NCBI GenBank assembly: GCA_003173995.1
Contig: PRDT01000034.1
Span: 1 to 23,682, forward strand
Reading direction: 5' to 3'
DNA from: Candidatus Levyibacteriota bacterium
GTDB taxonomy: Bacteria; Patescibacteriota; Microgenomatia; Levybacterales; UBA12049
Length of the DNA stretch: 23,682 bases
The position numbers and the translations under genes are program-made. Every line of letters begins with the position of its first letter. Position 1 is the stretch's first letter. The notes under the pieces were generated by a model that searched no databases, was not told where the DNA came from, and saw only the letters and a program-made list of their open reading frames with translations. Shown here in pieces: positions 15,564-23,600 of the stretch.

Positions 15564-16602
15564 AGTCAATAAAAATTTGCCTAAAGTGTCATTTATTATC
15601 CCTACTTTGAATGCATCAGTATACCTGCCTTCTTGTCTTAACGCTATAAGGTCACAAACCTATCCACAAAAAAAAATTGAAATAGTTATTGCTGACGGAG
15701 GTTCAATTGATAATACACGAGAAATCGCTAAAAAATATAAATGTAGAATTATTGATAATCCAGAAGTACTTCACGAACCCGGTAAAGCAAGAGCATCAGA
15801 CGTTGCAACAGGTGAAATATTTTTTTTCACCGACGCTGATAATGAGTTATCGAGTAATCATTGGGTAGAAGATATGGTCAGACCATATATAGAAAATCCA
15901 GAATTAAACATACAAGGATTTTTGGCCCAAACATTGCCTCCTCCAAGATGGAATTCTTTTGATCGGTATCTAGGATATTTAGCAACAGATCCTTTCACTT
16001 GGTTTATCTATCGCTGGGCATCAATGCCCCGGACTTATGGAAATATGTATAAACCACTTAAAAAAACCGCAAAATATGAAATATATAAATTTTCTGCAAT
16101 AAACCATCCTCTTCTTGGACTTTCTCAAGGTTTTGGAACTGTAGCGACATTTAAAAGAGAAAAACTTGGTCATAGTGATGATATTTTGTCAGGAATTAAG
16201 CTTATTCAAGGAGGTGGATTAGTGGCATATGTTGCCTCCGCAGGAATCTATCATTATCATGTGAGAAATCTTAAAGACTTTATTAAAAAATATACTTGGA
16301 GAATTCGTAACAATTTACATCAAAAAATAAAAGGTATGGGTCTTGTTAATAGACAGCACTATCTCAATAGATCAAGAAAAATACGTCAAATACTTTTTCC
16401 GTTTTATTCTTTAACAATAATTTTCCCTCTCATTGATACCATGAGGTTATATATTATTTATCGCGACAATGTAGTATTTTGGCACCCTATTGCCTGTATT
16501 ATTCTTTCATGCTTGATGATAAAGGAAATTTTTCTTTTTAGTATTGGAATTAAAATTCTACCTGGAGGATACGGAACTGCTGTAAATTCAAAGGTCAAAT
16601 AA
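15553..16602 (+). CDS. Family 2 glycosyltransferase with C-terminal membrane helices
   Basis: A 349-residue GT-A enzyme. It has KVSFIIPTLNASVYLPSCL at 11-29, IEIVIADGGSIDNTREIA at 42-59, EPGKARASDVATGEIFFFTD at 75-94 and the DAD metal site at 94-96. LSQGFGTVATFKREKLG at 190-206 is the usual region before the acceptor motif, but the expected ED pair is not obvious; HSDDILSG at 207-214 is the nearest candidate. The C-terminus has two likely helices (ILFPFYSLTIIFPLI, 280-294; HPIACIILSCLMIKEIFLFS, 311-330). It is the last gene of the plus-strand operon and shares 11 bases with galE. Its 3' end overlaps the end of the convergent GT4 gene by 15 bases, leaving no room for a terminator. Confidence 0.9.
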   Translation: MKNKVNKNLPKVSFIIPTLNASVYLPSCLNAIRSQTYPQKKIEIVIADGGSIDNTREIAKKYKCRIIDNPEVLHEPGKARASDVATGEIFFFTDADNELSSNHWVEDMVRPYIENPELNIQGFLAQTLPPPRWNSFDRYLGYLATDPFTWFIYRWASMPRTYGNMYKPLKKTAKYEIYKFSAINHPLLGLSQGFGTVATFKREKLGHSDDILSGIKLIQGGGLVAYVASAGIYHYHVRNLKDFIKKYTWRIRNNLHQKIKGMGLVNRQHYLNRSRKIRQILFPFYSLTIIFPLIDTMRLYIIYRDNVVFWHPIACIILSCLMIKEIFLFSIGIKILPGGYGTAVNSKVK

Positions 16603-17742
16603 TTTCTTATAAATTTCCTTATAGTAATACTTTTTGTGTAATTTTATAACTCCTCTAACATACGAGTCATAATTTTTAAGAATCCTTTTTACCCCTTCAG
16701 AAAATGATTTGCTGTCACCATAGTTAATAGTAGCCCCTGCTTTATATTCCTCTAATTCTTTTGCAAATTCAATAACATTCGTTGTCAAAACAGGTAAATT
16801 TGACTCTAAATATCTTTTAGGCTTACCTGGATCTGTATATTTTGAAACCGTTCCTTCCCCAGGTTTATAAGGAGCAACACCAATAGTAGAATTATATAAA
16901 ATCTTTTCATATTTTTTTTCATCTGTTAGTCCGTAAAAATTATATTTTACTTTTTTGGAATTTTTTGCCATTGACTGAAATAATTCACTATCTGGACCTG
17001 CTCCTACAATCTCAAAAATTACTTTTTTAAAATGTTGACTAAGATGCTCTCCTGACCCAATTAACATTTCTAGACCTTGACTCTTCTTCAAAACACCAAT
17101 AAATCCAATTTTGATTTCGGAGAGATTTTTTTTCTTTATTGGAAGTATTTCGCCTGTGCCTATAGGTACCACTATTGTTTTGGTCTTTGGATCTATCACG
17201 CCTTTTGCACGACGAACATCAGCTAATCTTTTATGTAAATAGACAACTTTATCAGAATAGGTCGCAAATTTATCAAACTGCCAGTATAACCATCTCATGC
17301 AATTTGCAAATGCACTTGGATGGGTTGGTGGATAGTAATCCCAAACCCAGAAAACTGTTTGTTTGACAACACCTAACCATTTAAGCAATCTCCCCACAGA
17401 TGCAGTAAAAGCATTTACTGTAAAATACACATCAATTTTTCCATATTTTTGCTTTATTGAAAAAATTCTTTTTATAATTTGCAATGCATTAAGCGTTGAA
17501 CGTACAGGAATAAAAAAGAAAACTAATGCCTCTGGTACTCGTAAATAGTGCATGTATTCTTCTTTGATAACTTTTCCTTTTTGATAAATAGTTAACTTAT
17601 TGTATTGAACATTATTTCCTAAAGTATGAAATGCAATAGAAAATAAATAGACACGTTCAAAATTTTCTAAAAGATAGTCTAGGATATGTCCAGAATTTTC
17701 GTAAGGGGAATAATTTAGGTAGATAACTGATTTATTTGTCAT
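16588..17742 (-). CDS. Family 4 glycosyltransferase (GT-B)
   Basis: A 384-residue GT-B enzyme. The N-terminal domain contains SPYENSGHILDYLLENF at 12-28 and a short hydrophobic stretch. The C-terminal domain has KIGFIGVLKKSQGLEMLI at 211-228, FEIVGAGPDSELF at 243-255 and YNSTIGVAPYKPGEGTVSKY at 283-302, followed by TDPGKPKRYLESNLPVL at 303-319. The PGKPKRYL and LPVLTT elements fit GT4/GT1-like enzymes in which the usual EGFG motif is degenerate. Donor unknown. It is the last gene of the right-hand minus operon, 6 bases after the GDP-mannose 3,5-epimerase homologue, and may therefore use the product of that enzyme (inference). Confidence 0.85.
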   Translation of the reverse strand: MTNKSVIYLNYSPYENSGHILDYLLENFERVYLFSIAFHTLGNNVQYNKLTIYQKGKVIKEEYMHYLRVPEALVFFFIPVRSTLNALQIIKRIFSIKQKYGKIDVYFTVNAFTASVGRLLKWLGVVKQTVFWVWDYYPPTHPSAFANCMRWLYWQFDKFATYSDKVVYLHKRLADVRRAKGVIDPKTKTIVVPIGTGEILPIKKKNLSEIKIGFIGVLKKSQGLEMLIGSGEHLSQHFKKVIFEIVGAGPDSELFQSMAKNSKKVKYNFYGLTDEKKYEKILYNSTIGVAPYKPGEGTVSKYTDPGKPKRYLESNLPVLTTNVIEFAKELEEYKAGATINYGDSKSFSEGVKRILKNYDSYVRGVIKLHKKYYYKEIYKKLFDL

Positions 17743-17748
17743 AAATAG

Positions 17749-18768
17749 TTATGCTTGAGAGTTTTGGATTTGATCTTCAATCCAGTTGAATGTTCGAGTC
17801 AAACCCTCTTCCAGGCTTATTCGAGGTTCCCACTTGAGAACTTTGCGAAGCAATGAGTTATCTGAATTTCTACCGCGCACACCAAGAGGACCTGTGATAT
17901 GTTTGATTTTTAATTTTACTCCTGCTATCTTTGAGACAATTTCTACTAATTCATTTATTGAAATCATCCTATCTTGTCCCAAGTTGAGAGGATCATTAAA
18001 TTTAGAAGACATAAGTCTGTAGATACCTTCTACGCAGTCATCAATATAACAAAAAGATCGAGTTTGTTTGCCATCTCCCCATATTTCGATTTCATTTCTT
18101 CCCTGCATTTTTGCAAGGGCAACTTTACGACATACTGCCGCTGGAGCCTTTTCTCTTCCACCATCCCATGTACCCAGAGGCCCAAAAACATTATGAAACC
18201 TTACAATTTTTGTATCCATTCCATATGCTTCTCTATAATAAAGACAAAGTCTTTCTGTAAAAAGTTTTTCCCAACTGTATCCACCATCAGCGGGATTTGC
18301 GGGATATGCATCAATTTCCTTAAGTGGTTTAATATTGGGAGTATCTTGTTTGTGTGCAGGATAAACACATCCCGAAGATGAGAATAAATATTTTTTAACT
18401 CCATTAATTCTTGCTGCTTCAATAGTATTAATGTTAATTAAGCTATTGTTATGAAAAATAAGTGCATCATGTCCAGTAATATAACCCATTCCCCCCATAT
18501 CTGCTGCAAGAGCATAAACTTCATCAATATTTCTTGTTGCTTGAAGAGAATCATCAGATCTCCTTAAGTCGAGAATTTCAAATTCATCTGCAGCTGATTC
18601 TTCGTACTCAGGAAATTTTATGTCTACTCCTCTAACCCAATACCCTTTCTTTTTTAAGAATTTTACTAAATGATGTCCTATAAATCCTCCGGCCCCAGTG
18701 ACCAACGCTCTCTTTTTTACAGTTTTTCTCTTAACCATAACCATATTATTATAGTAAATTTTTTTCAT
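17749..18768 (-). CDS. GDP-mannose 3,5-epimerase homologue
   Basis: A 339-residue extended SDR resembling plant GDP-mannose 3,5-epimerase, which makes GDP-L-galactose and GDP-L-gulose from GDP-D-mannose. Family marks are ALVTGAGGFIGHHLVKFLKK at 21-40, ALAADMGGMGYI at 86-97, FSSSGCVYP at 129-137 with the catalytic cysteine (Cys134), and YSWEK with Tyr164/Lys168. Also present are RFHNVFGPLGTWDGGREKAP at 190-209 with the second acid/base residue Lys207, WGDGKQTRSFCYIDDCVEG at 230-248, and GPLGVRGRNSDN near 295-306. The Cys, Tyr and both Lys positions of the plant enzyme are all kept. In-frame ATGs at 18744 and 18738 would shorten the N-terminus and avoid the 20-base overlap with the preceding gene, so the start is uncertain. 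A related GDP-sugar epimerase cannot be excluded without an assay. Confidence 0.85.
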   Translation of the reverse strand: MKKIYYNNMVMVKRKTVKKRALVTGAGGFIGHHLVKFLKKKGYWVRGVDIKFPEYEESAADEFEILDLRRSDDSLQATRNIDEVYALAADMGGMGYITGHDALIFHNNSLININTIEAARINGVKKYLFSSSGCVYPAHKQDTPNIKPLKEIDAYPANPADGGYSWEKLFTERLCLYYREAYGMDTKIVRFHNVFGPLGTWDGGREKAPAAVCRKVALAKMQGRNEIEIWGDGKQTRSFCYIDDCVEGIYRLMSSKFNDPLNLGQDRMISINELVEIVSKIAGVKLKIKHITGPLGVRGRNSDNSLLRKVLKWEPRISLEEGLTRTFNWIEDQIQNSQA

Positions 18769-19753
18769 TAATCAACCACTTTATCGTTTTCTTTATCCCT
18801 TGTTCAAATGGTATTTCATTTTTATCATATATTTTTCCAATTTTTCTTGTATCAAAATAAAAATCTGAAGAAAGTACTTTTACGCGATTTGGGAAAAAAA
18901 TTGGTTTTCTACCTACCGCTTTCCATATAAATTTAGTTAAAAAACTGAATGGGAAAACAATCAAAAAAGAAATATAAATAGTTGGTACAGGAAGGTGTAG
19001 ATTCCGAGCTATTACTGTAACTATTTGTTTTTGTGTTAATACCTTTGTTGACCCCACAATATAGTCTTCATTGATAATTTTACTCTTTTCTAAAGTTCTA
19101 GCGACTCTAACAACATTATCTATATATATATAATCCATCTTATTAGCTCCATTCCCAATAAAGAAAAAATACTTTCTTTTAATAGCTTTTATTAATTGCG
19201 TCATCCCTCCATTATCTCTTGGTCCAAAAACAGTAGTCGGACGAAGAATAATATAAGAAAGTCCCCAGATTTTGGATGCTTTTATAATTGCTCCTTCTGC
19301 TTCTAATTTGGATTGACCATATCCTTCACCATATGTCTTTGGATGATCTTCAGAATATCCTGAAATATTTCCCGAGCTAGCAGGCAATCCATAGACTGCA
19401 GTACTAGAAAAAAATATAATTTTTTTTACTTTATTTTTTCGTCCCAATTCCAAAATATTCTTTGTTCCATCAACTATTGTATCTTTGAAATAGTCATAAG
19501 TTCCTCCATCATATCCAACTTTAGACGCCAAATGGTAAATAACCTCGACATCCTGTACTGCCTTTTCTAACTCTTTCTTATTTCTAATATCTGCTATAAC
19601 TATTTCTAAATCTTTTCTTTGAATATTATCTAAGGTATCCCAAGGAGCTATAAGTAAACGTAATGAATTCTTTGACTCTCCATCTTTGAGTAAGTAATCA
19701 ACGATGTGGCTGCCTATAAATCCTGCTGCACCTGTAATGAGTATTTTTTTCAT
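18749..19753 (-). CDS. NAD-dependent epimerase/dehydratase, extended SDR with hydrophobic C-terminal segment
   Basis: A 334-residue protein with the cofactor motif ILITGAAGFIGSHIVDYLL at 4-22, YHLASKVGYDGGTY at 73-86, FFSSTAVYGLP at 114-124, the catalytic pair Tyr145/Lys149 in YGQSK, and ILRPTTVFGPRDNGG at 169-183. YIYIDNVVRVA at 208-218 and the hydrophobic segment VPTIYISFLIVFPFSFLTKF at 256-275 recall the 3beta-HSD/4-epimerase branch, where the C-terminal part often binds the membrane. GRKPIFFPNRVKVL at 281-294 also fits that branch. The substrate is not clear; 4-epimerase or 4-keto-reductase action on a nucleotide sugar is the likeliest role. It lies 2 bases after the GT4 gene and overlaps the epimerase homologue downstream. 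Confidence 0.85.
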   Translation of the reverse strand: MKKILITGAAGFIGSHIVDYLLKDGESKNSLRLLIAPWDTLDNIQRKDLEIVIADIRNKKELEKAVQDVEVIYHLASKVGYDGGTYDYFKDTIVDGTKNILELGRKNKVKKIIFFSSTAVYGLPASSGNISGYSEDHPKTYGEGYGQSKLEAEGAIIKASKIWGLSYIILRPTTVFGPRDNGGMTQLIKAIKRKYFFFIGNGANKMDYIYIDNVVRVARTLEKSKIINEDYIVGSTKVLTQKQIVTVIARNLHLPVPTIYISFLIVFPFSFLTKFIWKAVGRKPIFFPNRVKVLSSDFYFDTRKIGKIYDKNEIPFEQGIKKTIKWLINEKNLL

Positions 19754-19755
19754 TT

Positions 19756-20874
19756 TTATCTATACCATTGCGTAATTTTACTGAGGTTTTTATCGCTGTA
19801 TCTCTGTAGGGCAAATGTTCTGGCACTTTTTTTCATTCTATCCAAATGATTCTTATTTTTCTGAAGTGAAGTCAATGTCTGTGCAATATTTTTAGGCGAA
19901 ATATGTATCAACTCACCAACAGATGTATCCATTGCATCAGGAATAGCCCCTCTATTTGAACCTATAACAGGTTTTCCGCAAGAAAGTGCTTCTAAAATAA
20001 CTCTTCCAAATCCTTCATCATGAATTGACGGGATAATAACAACATCAGTAGCAGAATAATATGAAGGAAGATCCTGATTATTAATTCTTCCCACAAAATG
20101 TATCTGTTGATTTTTCTTAGCTTCATTAATAACTTCCTTCTCTAATGGACCTGTACCTGCAATTAAAAAATTTATGTTTTTAACCAAACGACTTGCCTTT
20201 AATAGTTCTAGTATTCCTTTTTCCTCAACCAATCTTCCAACAAAAAATACAGTAAATACATTGGGTAATGAAAGTTTTTTTCTTAATAATTCTTTATTGC
20301 CTGGTTTAAAAATTTCTTGATCTACCCAATAAGTAAATTGCTTTACCTTTTTATCATTATGTCCCAGACTTTTAATTTCATCCATAGATTGTCGTGACAA
20401 ACACAAGACAACATCAACTTGAGAAAAAATCCATTTTGCAAAATCGCGGTAGATTCCTTTTTTGGGAAAATGATATAAAGAATGAGTGGATGCAAGTATT
20501 TTTTTTCTAAAAATCTTTCCCCAAAATGCACCTACAAAACCAGCGACAAGTCCATGAGCATGAATAACATCAGGATTGTAAAAAAAGATAACAAGAGGCG
20601 TAGTTATAAAAAGTCCAGGTGTAAGATATAAAAATTCTATGATTGGATTTTTTACAAATTTGTAAAAAAATCCAGCAATCCACGGAAGACGAATAATAGT
20701 GAAATTTTTTCCCTGCTCTCTAAAATGCCAAGATGTTTTTACCACCAGAGGCCTATAGGTAAGAACAAATGTATTAAAGTTATTTTTAATCAAACCATTC
20801 ACTAAATCTGTTAAATGAGTTTCTACACCTCCAACATTTGGAGCAAAGTGAACAGTTAATTGCAGAACTTTCAT
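19756..20874 (-). CDS. Family 4 glycosyltransferase (PimA/PimB-like GT-B)
   Basis: A 372-residue GT-B enzyme with textbook GT4 features. The glycine loop is FAPNVGGVETHLTDLV at 10-25, with VIHAHGL at 103-109 and STHSLYHFP at 129-137 in the acceptor domain. The donor domain has FFVGRLVEEKGILELL at 210-225, IAGTGPLEKEV at 238-248, HFVGRINNQDLPSYYSATD at 259-277, and the ExxGxxxxEA signature DEGFGRVILEALSCGKPVIG at 286-305 (Glu287, Glu295). Members commonly transfer mannose, glucose or GlcNAc to lipid-linked acceptors at the inner membrane face. It overlaps the GT2 gene upstream as ATGA, so translation is probably coupled. No Shine-Dalgarno sequence is seen. Confidence 0.94.
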   Translation of the reverse strand: MKVLQLTVHFAPNVGGVETHLTDLVNGLIKNNFNTFVLTYRPLVVKTSWHFREQGKNFTIIRLPWIAGFFYKFVKNPIIEFLYLTPGLFITTPLVIFFYNPDVIHAHGLVAGFVGAFWGKIFRKKILASTHSLYHFPKKGIYRDFAKWIFSQVDVVLCLSRQSMDEIKSLGHNDKKVKQFTYWVDQEIFKPGNKELLRKKLSLPNVFTVFFVGRLVEEKGILELLKASRLVKNINFLIAGTGPLEKEVINEAKKNQQIHFVGRINNQDLPSYYSATDVVIIPSIHDEGFGRVILEALSCGKPVIGSNRGAIPDAMDTSVGELIHISPKNIAQTLTSLQKNKNHLDRMKKSARTFALQRYSDKNLSKITQWYR

Positions 20875-21701
20875 AAATTCTTATATTTGCCAACTAAAAA
20901 TCCAGTTCCACCAGCAAGAAGCTCGAGACTAAACATATAAAACATTGCAATACTCAGTATCGGATGTGAAAGTAATTTACGCCATTGCTGATAAAAAATA
21001 GGTCGGAGAAAATAAATGGTTTTGGGACTGAATGTAGCAATTTTATGCTTTTTCAAATATCGATGTGATGTGAGTGCATAATAATATTTCTTTTTCGCAA
21101 GAGCATACGGCGAGACAACACGCTCATGGTGATAAAGTCTTTCATTTATACGTGCCTTTCCAAACCCTTTTTTATGAATCCTTTCTGGTAAATCCCAGTC
21201 CTCAGGACCGGTAATTGACTCGTCATATCCTCCTACTTTTTCAAAAATACTACGTTTAAAGAAACGCTCTGCATCTGTCGTAGCATCACCTGATTCATTA
21301 TAAAACGATCTCTCAAAAGCCTTTACTTTCTCCCAAAAAAGATGTGCAACAGACTTTTCAGGGATAGCAACAGCAGCAATTTTTTTATTCTTCTCAACCA
21401 TCTCAACACATGCTTTAACTACTTTTGGTGTTAACTCCATATCTGCATCAAGAAAAAGAATATACTCTCCTTTTGATTTTTTCGCACCATAATTGCGTTG
21501 TGCACTTCTTTCTGGCCCAAAATCAAAGACTTTTTTGGTGTATTTCTCTGCAATTTTACGTGTAGTATCAGTTGAATGGTTATCAACAACAATCAGTTCA
21601 ATCGCTGAATATGTCTGGTTTTTCACACTCTTGAGAAGTCTCTCTAGAACTTGTGACTCATTTTTTGTAGTTACAATGATTGAAACAACAGATTGCTTCA
21701 T
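20871..21701 (-). CDS. Family 2 glycosyltransferase
   Basis: A 276-residue GT-A enzyme. It has VSIIVTTKNESQVLERLLKS at 6-25, IELIVVDNHSTDTTRKIAEK at 34-53, RNYGAKKSKGEYILFLDADM at 69-88 with DAD at 85-87, and the acceptor motif GPEDWDLPERI at 165-175. Its C-terminus has a membrane helix (ILSIAMFYMFSLELLAGGTG, 248-267). It is paralogous to the GT2 at 7335-8177, sharing RNYGAKKxKGxYI and DADMELTPxVV. It is the first gene of the right-hand minus operon and starts only 9 bases after a perfect TATAAT, so its mRNA is predicted to be almost leaderless. Confidence 0.93.
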   Translation of the reverse strand: MKQSVVSIIVTTKNESQVLERLLKSVKNQTYSAIELIVVDNHSTDTTRKIAEKYTKKVFDFGPERSAQRNYGAKKSKGEYILFLDADMELTPKVVKACVEMVEKNKKIAAVAIPEKSVAHLFWEKVKAFERSFYNESGDATTDAERFFKRSIFEKVGGYDESITGPEDWDLPERIHKKGFGKARINERLYHHERVVSPYALAKKKYYYALTSHRYLKKHKIATFSPKTIYFLRPIFYQQWRKLLSHPILSIAMFYMFSLELLAGGTGFLVGKYKNL

Positions 21702-21710
21702 ACAATGAGA

Positions 21711-21716
21711 ATTATA
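21711..21716 (-). promoter_or_regulatory. Predicted -10 box (TATAAT) for the right-hand minus operon
   Basis: A perfect minus-strand TATAAT lies 9 bases upstream of the ATG at 21701, which implies a leader of only 2-3 bases. The sequence at -35 spacing (TATATT) is poor. It faces the promoter of the divergent GT-C gene within a 54-base gap, so the two polymerase binding sites would overlap. Confidence 0.5.
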
Positions 21717-21740
21717 CTATACGTCGAGGGTAAAATATAT

Positions 21741-21746
21741 TAGAAT
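21741..21746 (+). promoter_or_regulatory. Predicted -10 box (TAGAAT) for the right-hand GT-C gene
   Basis: TAGAAT matches the -10 consensus in five of six positions and ends 9 bases before the ATG at 21756, again predicting a very short leader. No clear -35 or ribosome binding site is present. This box is less certain than the three perfect ones nearby. Confidence 0.35.
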
Positions 21747-21755
21747 AAGAGCGGT

Positions 21756-23558
21756 ATGAAGCAGAAGCTAAAAAGTGTTCTTATTTTTCTCATCCCTCTC
21801 AGTATTTTTGGACTTTTTATATTCTGGCCAACCTTTAATCTCAATATGGTAGGTGATGATTATTTAGGCCTATGGCGTTATCACTACTACTTAGATGGAC
21901 ACAACCCTACACAACATTGGAATAATTTTAACTTTTTCTTTACTGATTATGGTCCTCAAGATACTTTTACTGCAATTATTCATTCACTTGTTGGATGGAC
22001 ACCTCAATACTACTATGCTACAACCTTTATCTTACGAATGTTGGCAGCTACATCTATCTATTTCCTTGTAAAATTTCTGACGAAGAAAACCATTCCGGCA
22101 GTCCTCGCAGGAGTATTTTTTGCTGTAACCGCAACCGGACTTGAAGCAACAGATTGGTCATTTAACATGCCTTCATATTTAGCGATTTCCTTAATGTGTT
22201 TGTACTTTCTAACTTATATTAAGGCACTACAAGGTAACAAAATGATTCTTTGGATACTCACCTTTGTCCTTTTTTACATCACTATTATTTCACAACCAAT
22301 TCGCATGACTTTTTTACCACTCTGTATGGTTCTTATCGAAGGTTACATTATCCTTACCAAGCGAACTAAAAAAGCACTACTTAGTAGCTTACTTCGTATA
22401 ACTCTCTATGTTGGTATTACAGTTGGCATATTTATAACAGGATTTCTCGGTAATAGCGTAGGAGCTGGGGAGACTCTGTCAGTAAGACTCCATGGCGGGT
22501 GGCGAGCTGTTGGAAGCAATTTCTCAGTTCTTTTTCCCCTTGTAAAGAGAGGAATGTATGCTGTTCTTCTTCTTCCTATTGCACAATTTGGTAAACTTTT
22601 TATTCCCGACAGTATTATTCCACCTGGCTACCAACTTTTAACTACCGTGAAGTCACTAAAAATAGCAATTCCTTTGCTTGTATTATTTTCTCTTATCGTT
22701 CTTATGCCTTTTACAACTTCCTTGAAGAAATATAAATCTCAATTCTCCTACACACGTTTTATCTTCTTAGGAATTGGAGCACTATGGAGTATATTAATTT
22801 GGACTACATTCAATGGACAGGAACTTTTGTACACAAAAATACAATTTTTGGATATAGATGCAGGGGGTATGATACTTATTCTGTTAGGGTATTGGTACAG
22901 CACGATAAATAAGAAATCTCGACTTCATTTTCCTCTTGTCCTCGGAATTATAATAGCTACTCTCCCATTTATCACTCCTTGGCTTCGCAGTCCTACCTTT
23001 CTTTTTGAATCAACAGGAAGATATCTTATTGTCCCTGCAACAGGAGCTGCAATACTCATTGGAGTTATTGCAAACATTCCAGAGAAAATTACTAACCAAA
23101 AACTGCTCTACGTAGCTTTGGGACTCTTTATTCTATTCCATGCTGGTATTACTCATTCCTATTTTACACATCTCACAACAGTACGAAGCATTGCTATAAC
23201 AAATACTATTCGCAAATCTGTCCCACGTGTCAAAAATTTTGGTGGAAAAGAACCATTAGTATTCTATTTCGAGCCAGCAAACTCTGAGATCCTTCACCAC
23301 AGTCTACTTTTTGGATTTCCCGTTATTATGGGTGATCAATATCATTTTTATAATGTATGGAATATGGCATATACTGAAGACTGGAATGAAGTTGAGAAAG
23401 CATATATTGACGGATCATCTCTTAAAAGATTTAGTATCCCAACTAAGCCAGTCAAACTGACAAATATCTACTCTTTTAAGCTTGATGGTACTAATCTTGC
23501 TGATACAACTAATGAGACAAGAACTCGACTCACTGCCCTTACCGAAAGTCACGAATGA
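21756..23558 (+). CDS. Multi-spanning GT-C-like membrane glycosyltransferase
   Basis: A 600-residue protein with an N-terminal helix (SVLIFLIPLSIFGLFIFWP, 7-25) followed by MVGDDYLGLW (GDD at 33-35) in the first outer loop. A second acidic cluster is DYGPQD at 64-69. About ten more helices follow to about 475. A soluble C-terminal part of about 120 residues (from KSVPRVKNFGGKEPLVFYFE) ends without a terminal helix. The acidic motif and helix layout fit dolichyl- or polyprenyl-phosphate-dependent GT-C enzymes of the PMT/ArnT type. It is shorter than, and only distantly like, the GT-C proteins at 2257-4485 and 11082-13304. It is read divergently from the GT2 gene at 21701. Donor sugar unknown. 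Confidence 0.72.
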   Translation: MKQKLKSVLIFLIPLSIFGLFIFWPTFNLNMVGDDYLGLWRYHYYLDGHNPTQHWNNFNFFFTDYGPQDTFTAIIHSLVGWTPQYYYATTFILRMLAATSIYFLVKFLTKKTIPAVLAGVFFAVTATGLEATDWSFNMPSYLAISLMCLYFLTYIKALQGNKMILWILTFVLFYITIISQPIRMTFLPLCMVLIEGYIILTKRTKKALLSSLLRITLYVGITVGIFITGFLGNSVGAGETLSVRLHGGWRAVGSNFSVLFPLVKRGMYAVLLLPIAQFGKLFIPDSIIPPGYQLLTTVKSLKIAIPLLVLFSLIVLMPFTTSLKKYKSQFSYTRFIFLGIGALWSILIWTTFNGQELLYTKIQFLDIDAGGMILILLGYWYSTINKKSRLHFPLVLGIIIATLPFITPWLRSPTFLFESTGRYLIVPATGAAILIGVIANIPEKITNQKLLYVALGLFILFHAGITHSYFTHLTTVRSIAITNTIRKSVPRVKNFGGKEPLVFYFEPANSEILHHSLLFGFPVIMGDQYHFYNVWNMAYTEDWNEVEKAYIDGSSLKRFSIPTKPVKLTNIYSFKLDGTNLADTTNETRTRLTALTESHE

Positions 23559-23600
23559 TTCCTTTTTTACCTATAAAGGTGTAAAATTGCGATACGATTT

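Noticed and set aside
17974..18381. A 135-codon open frame on the plus strand
   Set aside because: It is wholly antisense to the GDP-mannose 3,5-epimerase homologue, whose catalytic motifs are intact, and its translation has no recognisable features.
23559..23600. Possible terminator (CCTTT ... AAAGG) after the GT-C gene
   Set aside because: The stem is only five base pairs with a nine-base loop and lacks a following T tract; too weak to call.
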